Both the position numbers and the translations under genes were made by a program. Shown here piece by piece: positions 20,679 through 24,446 of a DNA stretch of 24,446 nt (position 1 is its first letter; every line of letters begins with the position of its first letter). Below the pieces are notes generated by a model. The model was not told where the DNA came from and searched no databases. It was given only the letters and a program-made list of their open reading frames with translations. Source of the DNA: a virus. The stretch covers positions 1 through 24,446 of the IMG/VR virus record IMGVR_UViG_3300034166_001563. One strand, given 5' to 3'.

Positions 20679-20928
20679 CTCGGATGTTGTTGCGCTCGGA
20701 GCTGCGAGCGATTCGCTCCTCATCGCGGCTCCATCGGGCGAGCTGCTCGTAGCGCTCGGCATCGGCTCGCCATTGCGCAGCGTAGCCTAGGCTGTCCTCG
20801 GCGTTGGTGCGGCGGAAGAACTTGTCGCGCATCGACCGGGCGTCGCGCTCATAAGACATCGCGAGCCGCATCCAGTTGTCGGCTGTCTTGATGTGGCTGT
20901 TGCGCTTGACGAATTCTGCCTGTGTCAT
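20674..20928 (-). CDS. Hypothetical charged protein
   Basis: An 84-residue Arg/Glu/Ala-rich helical protein with GAAGGAGAGG before the ATG at 20928. The longer frame up to 21228 reads back through promoter (c) and its box and is rejected. YAAQWRADAERYEQLARW suggests a coiled coil. Only gene behind promoter (c). Function unknown. Confidence 0.7.
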   Translation of the reverse strand: MTQAEFVKRNSHIKTADNWMRLAMSYERDARSMRDKFFRRTNAEDSLGYAAQWRADAERYEQLARWSRDEERIARSSERNNIRG

Positions 20929-20985
20929 TTGTCCTCTCCTTCGTTCGCGTCGCGGTCGGCTGACTGCTTCCCGTTCGACTCTTCT

Positions 20986-21014
20986 ATTATACCTCACCGT
21001 TGTACCCTTGTCAA
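20986..21014 (-). promoter_or_regulatory. Class I arm promoter (c), full consensus
   Basis: TTGACA (21014-21009), 17-bp spacer, TATAAT (20991-20986): perfect sigma70 consensus. The leader begins AGAAGAGTCGAACGGG, shared with promoter (g). Confidence 0.92.
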
Positions 21015-21024
21015 CCCCTTTCTC

Positions 21025-21048
21025 AAAATGTCTCACCTGGCGCAACAG
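21025..21048. promoter_or_regulatory. Class I box (c)
   Basis: 24-bp box, minus strand CTGTTGCGCC...ACATTTT, with a 17-bp dyad GTTGCGCCAGGTGAGAC (21046-21030). Ten bp upstream of the -35. Near-identical to the boxes at 21783, 22727 and 23853. Confidence 0.75.
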
Positions 21049-21314
21049 CATCTTGGGGGCTGCCGGGACGGCGATTTCGCTGGCTGGCGCGCGCGCGTTC
21101 GACGAAGACGACGAGACGAAGACGACGCGATGTATATATAATCTGCCCAAAAAAAACACCCCTTCAAAAAAACTGAAACAAACGCCAAAAAAACTTCCGG
21201 CGCCGGTTTCGCTTCCGGCAAATCGCAAGCTGCAAATGCATCGATGGATTTATGGGGATGCCCCGAGCCAGGGCGGTCCTGACCCGGGGCGGTGTGAGGC
21301 GATGGACGCGCCTC
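21049..21314. other. Non-coding stretch with A-tracts and hairpins
   Basis: No gene seen. It has a GACGA-rich purine run, TATATATAAT at 21131-21142, A8 and two A7 tracts (21149-21193; T-tracts on the transcribed minus strand), TTCCGGCAAATCG at 21213-21225, and a GC hairpin GCCCCG/CGGGGC (21260-21290). GCCGG/CCGGC followed by T7 on the minus strand may stop the 21315-21683 transcript. Confidence 0.45.
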
Positions 21315-21683
21315 CTAGAAATCCTCCTCCTCGTCCTCGTCGTCGAATCCCATTTCGATTTCGACTTTGACGATGCGACCGTCGTCGTTGTATGTCGCGT
21401 AGACTGGATAGACGCCGTCTCCGTATCCGCTGGAGAATGCGACGGCTAGCCCGTGCATCATCGATCCTGCCGAATCCTCGCCGAGAGTTACGGCGCAGGC
21501 GCCGTTATAGTTCAGCGGTACTTCGGCTGGGCTTCCTGCCTGGATCTTGTCGATCTCCTCCTGGTCGTAGTCGACCTCGAAGTCACTCTTGATGTAGCAT
21601 GGATCGACGATCATCAGCTGGCCGCTATCGACTCCGACTGAGCCGATTCGAACGCGCGTGTTTCGTGGTCCGTCTTTTGACAT
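21315..21683 (-). CDS. DUF4241-like hypothetical protein
   Basis: A 122-residue protein with AGGAGG before ATG. VDSGQLMIVDPCYI (about residues 18-31) and AVAFSSGYGDGVYPVYA (about 80-96) resemble the DP-containing beta-sheet proteins often called DUF4241, frequent in actinobacteria and their phages. The last 10 residues are acidic (DDEDEEEDF). Only gene behind promoter (d). Biochemical role unknown; the family call is tentative. Confidence 0.7.
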   Translation of the reverse strand: MSKDGPRNTRVRIGSVGVDSGQLMIVDPCYIKSDFEVDYDQEEIDKIQAGSPAEVPLNYNGACAVTLGEDSAGSMMHGLAVAFSSGYGDGVYPVYATYNDDGRIVKVEIEMGFDDEDEEEDF

Positions 21684-21714
21684 CTTCTGTCCTCCTAATA
21701 CTACGGTTTCGTCG

Positions 21715-21731
21715 CCGAGGACCGCCCCCGG
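21715..21731 (-). other. Leader hairpin of promoter (d)
   Basis: CCGGGG and CCTCGG pair on the minus strand (one G.U) around a 5-base loop: the same 6+5+6 size as the class II leaders, though with different sequence. Confidence 0.5.
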
Positions 21732-21743
21732 TTCGACGATTCT

Positions 21744-21772
21744 AAAATACTACAGATGGAAACCGTTGTCAA
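21744..21772 (-). promoter_or_regulatory. Class I arm promoter (d)
   Basis: TTGACA (21772-21767), 17-bp spacer, TATTTT (21749-21744). It drives the DUF4241-like gene. Confidence 0.83.
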
Positions 21773-21782
21773 CCCTTTTCTA

Positions 21783-21806
21783 AAAACGTCTCACCTGGCG
21801 CAACAG
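21783..21806. promoter_or_regulatory. Class I box (d)
   Basis: Same 24-mer as the other class I boxes with one change (C for T at 21787), 10 bp upstream of the -35. TTCCGGCAAATCG follows 4 bp beyond it. Confidence 0.75.
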
Positions 21807-21848
21807 GCTATTCCGGCAAATCGGACTAGGCTGAGATCCGGAAAACGC

Positions 21849-21880
21849 TAGGGGCCCCGCTGAAAGCCTAGGGTCCCCGC
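21849..21880. terminator. GC-rich direct and inverted repeat after the four-gene operon
   Basis: CTAGGGGCCCCGC and CTAGGGTCCCCGC lie 19 bp apart; GGGGCCCC is a palindrome, and GGGGACCC can pair with the other copy. It overlaps the last stop codon. It has no T-run, so it may be a stability or pause element. Confidence 0.35.
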
Positions 21881-22014
21881 CCAGATTCGCGTTCTACTGC
21901 GCGCGCTATAAGCAGATCGCGTTCTACGGCGCGCTCTGTAAGCAGATCCTTCGCTATCTCCTGGTAGGCGCGAAGCTCCTGTCGCTTTTCTTCGCATTTG
22001 CGTGCAATTCGCAT
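21868..22014 (-). CDS. Mini protein with duplicated AVER repeat
   Basis: A 48-residue frame, last of a four-gene operon, overlapping the preceding gene by 61 bases. The N-terminal half is charged and helical (MRIARKCEEKRQELRAYQE). The C-terminal half is a tandem repeat, DLLTERAVER then DLLIARAVER, coded by the 30-bp DNA repeat at 21888-21947. A related peptide ends the 20115-20279 gene. No clear ribosome site. The stop lies in a GC-rich repeat. Confidence 0.45.
   Translation of the reverse strand: MRIARKCEEKRQELRAYQEIAKDLLTERAVERDLLIARAVERESGRGP
21888..21947 (-). repeat. Two tandem 30-bp repeats
   Basis: Units 21888-21917 and 21918-21947 both read CGCGTTCTAC...AGCAGAT with a few changes. 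Being a multiple of three, they duplicate ten codons. A third, diverged relative lies at about 20145-20172 (GCGTTCTACTGCGCTCTGTA). Confidence 0.75.
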
Positions 22015-22142
22015 AGGGCTACTCTGGCCTTGATGAAGCGACCGCCTTGGAATGGCGTCAGGATCGTGACGCGGCGCTCGGCGGGGACGCCGCAGAAGCG
22101 TCCTCCGCCGGGTTGCCAGTCGACGATTGCTCGGCAGCTCAA
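21954..22142 (-). CDS. Small CxxC-like protein, unknown
   Basis: A 62-residue frame starting at TTG that overlaps the previous TGA (TTGA), so coupled. It reads well: CRAIVDWQPGG, FCGVPAERRVTILTPF and ALCELHANAK, with three Cys and a His that could hold a metal. The longer frame from 22232 runs back through the zinc-ribbon gene. Function unknown. Confidence 0.6.
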   Translation of the reverse strand: MSCRAIVDWQPGGGRFCGVPAERRVTILTPFQGGRFIKARVALCELHANAKKSDRSFAPTRR

Positions 22143-22363
22143 CGCTGTCCCGGGAACTTGTTGTGGAGCCCGAAGCCCGTGAGGGCTGCGTGGACATCGT
22201 ATCCTGAGAAGTGGGCGTCGATCTGAATCCACGCCTCATACTCGCCGCACTTTCGGCAGACCTTTGTCTGGTTGTCGAAGCGCGAGAGCGCCGCCGCCCA
22301 GGTCGAGTGCTCCTCGTCGCATCCCGGGCAGTCGAACTTCTTTGGCTTAGCCTCTACTGTCAT
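22139..22363 (-). CDS. Small zinc-ribbon protein
   Basis: A 74-residue protein with CPGC (residues 12-15) and CRKCGEYEAW (36-45), a four-Cys zinc ribbon, with LSRFDN between. This CPGC...SR.DN...C..CG.xEA pattern is common in small phage proteins of unknown role. ATGA overlap with the previous gene. Possibly nucleic-acid or protein binding. Confidence 0.75.
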   Translation of the reverse strand: MTVEAKPKKFDCPGCDEEHSTWAAALSRFDNQTKVCRKCGEYEAWIQIDAHFSGYDVHAALTGFGLHNKFPGQR

Positions 22364-22641
22364 TTACCCTCCTTGATCGCCTGAGCGACCTTCAGCGCGA
22401 TTGTCGTGAAGTCCTGTGCTGCGGCGAGCTCGACTGGGAATCCAGCAGTCGCCTCTGATGCGGAGTGGTAGCCGCTATCGCTGCCGAGCGTCCATAGCGT
22501 TCCGCCGAAGTTTCCGTCGGTGTCCCGCTGGAGCGCGACCCACTGGATCGGGTTGATGTCGACTCTGGTCCAGCCTTGGTCGTTGAGCTCCGTGATGTGT
22601 CGATTCTGCTCGTCGATCATCTGCTCTTTCATCGTGCTCAT
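22360..22641 (-). CDS. Hypothetical protein, first of a four-gene operon
   Basis: A 93-residue protein with AGGAGG before ATG. The N-terminus is helical and charged (MSTMKEQMIDEQNRHI), followed by a beta-rich middle with several Trp (WTRVDINPIQWVAL) and a helical end (ALKVAQAIKEGK). No family recognised. It heads the operon behind promoter (e). Confidence 0.7.
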   Translation of the reverse strand: MSTMKEQMIDEQNRHITELNDQGWTRVDINPIQWVALQRDTDGNFGGTLWTLGSDSGYHSASEATAGFPVELAAAQDFTTIALKVAQAIKEGK

Positions 22642-22660
22642 TTCTCTCCTCCTATCCTGT

Positions 22661-22675
22661 CGGGGATTGTCCCCG
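22661..22675 (-). other. Leader hairpin of promoter (e)
   Basis: CGGGG/CCCCG perfect 5-bp stem with a 5-base loop, about 5 bases from the predicted RNA start. Confidence 0.6.
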
Positions 22676-22687
22676 TTCGACTATTCT

Positions 22688-22716
22688 AAAATACCATCCG
22701 CTTTCACCTTTGTCAA
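22688..22716 (-). promoter_or_regulatory. Class I arm promoter (e)
   Basis: TTGACA (22716-22711), 17-bp spacer, TATTTT (22693-22688). It drives four genes, 22641 to 21868. Confidence 0.83.
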
Positions 22717-22726
22717 CCCCTTTGTC

Positions 22727-22750
22727 AAAATGTCTCACCTGGCGCAACAG
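22727..22750. promoter_or_regulatory. Class I box (e)
   Basis: 24-mer identical to boxes (c) and (g), 10 bp upstream of the -35. Confidence 0.75.
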
Positions 22751-22796
22751 CAGCTCCCGGTCTGCATAGACGCGAGAGCCGCCGTTCCTCCAATCG

Positions 22797-23159
22797 CTAA
22801 TAGATGTAGGCTTGGTCGTATGCGATGTCAGCGTATGTCTGGTCGCATTCGTCGCAAGATTCGCAGCCGTGTCCGCGCGTGTCCTCCCAGTCGCTGTTGG
22901 CGCGGCATGCTGGCTTCATCTCGTCGCATCCCGCGCACTTTGAGAGCCAGGTGTCCTCGACGACGACGGCGATGAGCTGCTGGAGCGTGTCCTTTGAGAG
23001 CGTGACGAAGTGGCCTTTGTCGCAGTCGATCGGGAGGTCGAGGCAGGCGGTCCTGCGAAGAATGTCCGCGCAGAAGTCGCGAGCATCGGCGCTCGATGTC
23101 TTGTCTGTGTAGATCTCTCGGATTCGGTCGATCGAATGGTGGCTGAGTTTGATCTTCAT
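22797..23159 (-). CDS. Cys-rich probable zinc protein
   Basis: A 120-residue protein. The first 70 residues are helical (HHSIDRIREIYTDK, TLSKDTLQQLIAVVVE). The C-terminal part has CAGCDEMKPAC and CESCDEC, five or six Cys suited to a zinc site, and an end rich in Tyr. GGAGAGGA precedes ATG. Second gene of the operon from promoter (f). Function unknown. Confidence 0.72.
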   Translation of the reverse strand: MKIKLSHHSIDRIREIYTDKTSSADARDFCADILRRTACLDLPIDCDKGHFVTLSKDTLQQLIAVVVEDTWLSKCAGCDEMKPACRANSDWEDTRGHGCESCDECDQTYADIAYDQAYIY

Positions 23160-23173
23160 TTGTCCTCTCCTCT

Positions 23174-23344
23174 CTACTTCTTCAGTGCCTTGCGAAGAGC
23201 CGTCTGGCTCAGTCGCTCGTCGAGCATCCAGATCGTGCCGCCTTCCGCTGCCATCTCGAGCAGGTTCTGGCGCACTTTCCAGACCGAGTGCTTCTTCGCT
23301 GCCTCGCGAGCCTCGGTGCGCTGCTGCTTCTTGCTCTTGCTCAT
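23174..23344 (-). CDS. MSKSKK-type small basic protein, copy 2
   Basis: A 56-residue protein with MSKSKKQQRTEAREAAKKHS at the start, a clear paralogue of the 20413-20577 product. The C-terminus is longer and different (IWMLDERLSQTALRKALKK). GGAGGA lies 8 bases before ATG 23344; an in-frame ATG at 23359 overlaps the ribosome site and is less likely. It follows a class II promoter, as copy 1 does. Confidence 0.65.
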   Translation of the reverse strand: MSKSKKQQRTEAREAAKKHSVWKVRQNLLEMAAEGGTIWMLDERLSQTALRKALKK

Positions 23345-23365
23345 TGCGCTGTCCTCCATTCTCCT

Positions 23366-23382
23366 GAGGGGAACTTCCCCTC
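23366..23382 (-). other. 5'-end leader hairpin
   Basis: GAGGGGAAGTTCCCCTC on the minus strand: perfect 6-bp stem (up to 8 in DNA), loop AAGUU, at the predicted RNA 5' end (about 23383). Confidence 0.65.
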
Positions 23383-23389
23383 TATAGAT

Positions 23390-23418
23390 ACCATACCTGA
23401 TTTCTCAACCGTTGTCAA
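23390..23418 (-). promoter_or_regulatory. Class II arm promoter (f)
   Basis: TTGACA (23418-23413), 17-bp spacer, TATGGT (23395-23390). It drives the 56- and 120-residue genes. Confidence 0.83.
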
Positions 23419-23439
23419 CCCTTTTTCGCAAAATAGATG

Positions 23440-23455
23440 ATTACATTTTCTTAAC
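23440..23455. promoter_or_regulatory. Class II box (variant)
   Basis: ATTACATTTTCTTAAC: one half-site is exact and the other is changed at two positions. It lies 21 bp upstream of the -35, the same spacing as box (a). Confidence 0.6.
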
Positions 23456-23470
23456 ATTTCGCGATCTCCT

Positions 23471-23507
23471 GGGAAGAGAGCGGGCTGTTTGGCCGCGCTC
23501 TCCTCCC
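23471..23507 (-). terminator. Long hairpin after the 80-residue gene
   Basis: GGGAAGAGAGCGGGC (23471-23485) pairs with GCCGCGCTCTCCTCCC (23492-23507) with one mismatch and a bulge around a 6-base loop. It starts 6 bases past the stop codon at 23514. No T-run follows. Likely 3'-end structure that isolates this unit from promoter (f). Confidence 0.6.
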
Positions 23508-23513
23508 GGGTCC

Positions 23514-23756
23514 TCAGGCGAGCCCTTGGTCGACGAGGTCGTTGTGTGCCGCCTCATCTGCGGTGTACTCGGCTTCTGCTTTCGCGCCGAAGTCGATAGC
23601 CTTCTTGAAGGCGTTCTTGAACTGTGGCTCGAGGTTCATCGCCGCTGCGAGTCGAGCCATCTGGAGCCAGGTGAGTGCGATCGATGCGTTCTCCTCCGAT
23701 GCCTCGTTCTCCTTGTACTCTTTGAGCACCGATTCGAGATTGTCCATGTAGCTCAT
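23514..23756 (-). CDS. Hypothetical helical protein
   Basis: An 80-residue acidic helical protein, rich in Ala and Glu (YKENEASEENASIALTWLQM, FKKAIDFGAKAEAEY). It resembles a tetratricopeptide-like hairpin but is too short to be sure. ATG 23756 has GGAGG 7 bases upstream. The frame up to 23873 reads through promoter (g) and is rejected. Confidence 0.7.
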   Translation of the reverse strand: MSYMDNLESVLKEYKENEASEENASIALTWLQMARLAAAMNLEPQFKNAFKKAIDFGAKAEAEYTADEAAHNDLVDQGLA

Positions 23757-23813
23757 CGCGTGCCTCCTTTGTCTGTGTCGCGGGTTGCTCACTGCTTCCC
23801 GTTCGACTCTTCT

Positions 23814-23842
23814 ACCATACCTAATATCTCGACCGCTGTCAA
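23814..23842 (-). promoter_or_regulatory. Class I arm promoter (g)
   Basis: TTGACA (23842-23837), 17-bp spacer, TATGGT (23819-23814). The leader shares GTCGAACGGGAAGCAGT with promoter (c). Confidence 0.85.
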
Positions 23843-23852
23843 CCCCTAGCGC

Positions 23853-23876
23853 AAAATGTCTCACCTGGCGCAACAG
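23853..23876. promoter_or_regulatory. Class I box (g)
   Basis: 24-mer identical to boxes (c) and (e), 10 bp upstream of the -35. GACTAGGCTG and TTCCGGCAAA copies lie just beyond, as near box (d). Confidence 0.75.
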
Positions 23877-24101
23877 GCTGTATGGCGACTAGGCTGCGCT
23901 TCCGGCAAATCTTCCGGCAAAAGAAAGGGCCGCCGCCGAAAGCGAGTCTGGACTCTCGCGATCGACGACGGCTTGATGGCGCTCGAGGGAGGTACTCTCG
24001 AGCTGTAGCTAATGCGACGAGCATATATATAGAGCCCAAAACAAAATCGGCGCCAGACCAAAACTCGCGTCAGACCAAAACTCTCCTCCCGGCAAACCGC
24101 T
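23877..24101. other. Non-coding stretch with repeats
   Basis: No gene seen. It holds TTCCGGCAAA at 23900 and 23912, a 7-bp inverted repeat GCTCGAG/CTCGAGC (23981-24003), an (AT)-run at 24022-24030, and CAGACCAAAACTC twice (24054-24066, 24071-24083; 17-bp period). The (AT)-run followed by GAGCCCAAAA resembles 21131-21155. Confidence 0.5.
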
Positions 24102-24446
24102 TTAGGCGATTACCTCAATCTCGTCCTCCATACCCTTTTCTGAGAGGAACGACCTAAGGGATTCTACGGCATTCTCGTTGACATACTTGGCGTCTCCGAC
24201 GAATCCCCAGCATGAGTCGACGGTCTCCCACTTTTCCGTCTGGCATGACTCGCAGAACTGTCGCTCCTCTACGACATACCCGTAGACGTTCCCAGCGAAG
24301 ATGTTGGAAATCGTCTCGACTTCACTGCGCATCTGCTGAAGAGCCTGCTGCTCCGTATCCTGGGTCAGCTCGCCGTACTGCTTGACGATGTCCTCCTTGA
24401 GAACGCCGACGAAGCCGCAGCATCCGCTGTCCCATGGATCGTTGAA
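24102..24446 (-). CDS. Partial gene, PWDSG-type phage protein
   Basis: The frame is open to the right edge, so the start is missing; 114 codons are visible. It contains NDPWDSGCCGFVGVL at the visible start, then a helical segment and NVYGYVVEE. CESC follows, and then VDSCWGFVGD. The pattern PWDSGxxGF...G.VYGfvv...DSCWGF is seen in small phage and plasmid proteins of unknown function. The CxxC is an extra. An in-frame ATG at 24332 is internal. Confidence 0.7.
   Translation of the reverse strand, partial: FNDPWDSGCCGFVGVLKEDIVKQYGELTQDTEQQALQQMRSEVETISNIFAGNVYGYVVEERQFCESCQTEKWETVDSCWGFVGDAKYVNENAVESLRSFLSEKGMEDEIEVIA

Noticed and set aside
20974-20982. GTTCGACTC resembling a tRNA T-loop, repeated in four leaders
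   Set aside because: No acceptor, D or anticodon stems around it; it is the shared leader sequence of class I promoters.
20929-21228. N-terminal extension of the 84-residue protein through promoter (c)
   Set aside because: The extra residues translate the class I box and promoter; the same false extension appears at 23757-23873. A good ribosome site lies at the inner ATG in both cases.
20064-23876. Repeats considered as a CRISPR array or stoperator-only array
   Set aside because: Spacing is irregular, units contain full promoters, and genes lie between them; no regular spacers and no cas genes.

Overview
The window is an internal segment of a tailed double-stranded DNA phage genome (HK97-type capsid). 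It carries head genes, a replication and recombination module, and a long arm of small accessory genes. The sequence favours an actinobacterial host, but this is inference: a DUF4395-like membrane protein occurs with a thioredoxin, two start codons lie exactly 6 nt after a -10 box as in leaderless transcripts, and GTG and TTG starts are used alongside AGGAGG-type ribosome sites. No terminase, tail, integrase, lysin, DNA polymerase or tRNA gene was seen, so the genome continues beyond both edges.

Layout. (1) 33-1235 (+) is a calcineurin-like phosphoesterase. It converges on a leftward head operon, 6015 to 1228 (-): prohead protease with a long acidic tail, major capsid protein, a small acidic protein, a head-tail adaptor, a head-closure protein and a gp10-like protein. 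(2) 6016-6202 is a divergent control region with a sigma70-type leftward promoter inside a 26-bp near-palindrome and a rightward leaderless promoter. (3) 6203-17433 (+) starts with small Cys proteins and the portal, then an HNH protein and small DNA-binding proteins. It continues with an Erf/Sak-type annealing protein, a RecB/Cas4-like nuclease, an initiator-like protein, a DnaC-like loader, RusA, SSB and DnaB helicase. It ends with thioredoxin, a SprT-like zincin, small genes and a DUF4395-like membrane protein. (4) 17474-18650 (-) is a nucleotidyltransferase plus GT2 glycosyltransferase pair behind its own leaderless promoter. (5) 19004-24446 (-) is an arm of at least 15 small genes, most of unknown function.

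The most striking feature is in region 5. Seven near-identical strong promoters (all TTGACA, 17-bp spacer, TATNNT) each drive one to four small genes leftward. Each has one of two upstream boxes. Class I is a 24-bp box with a 17-bp dyad, always 10 bp upstream of the -35. Class II is GTTAA-N6-TTAAC, 11 or 21 bp upstream, so its positions differ by one helical turn. Five of the seven leaders have a short hairpin at or near the 5' end of the RNA. This looks like a dispersed regulon duplicated along the arm and read by two regulators not identified here. Several genes are too small for usual gene calling; two of them share a duplicated C-terminal peptide.

Working together, region 3 would load helicase, anneal and resolve DNA; region 2 would switch head assembly against the rightward operon; region 4 may build and transfer a sugar; and region 5 resembles an early host-takeover arm.
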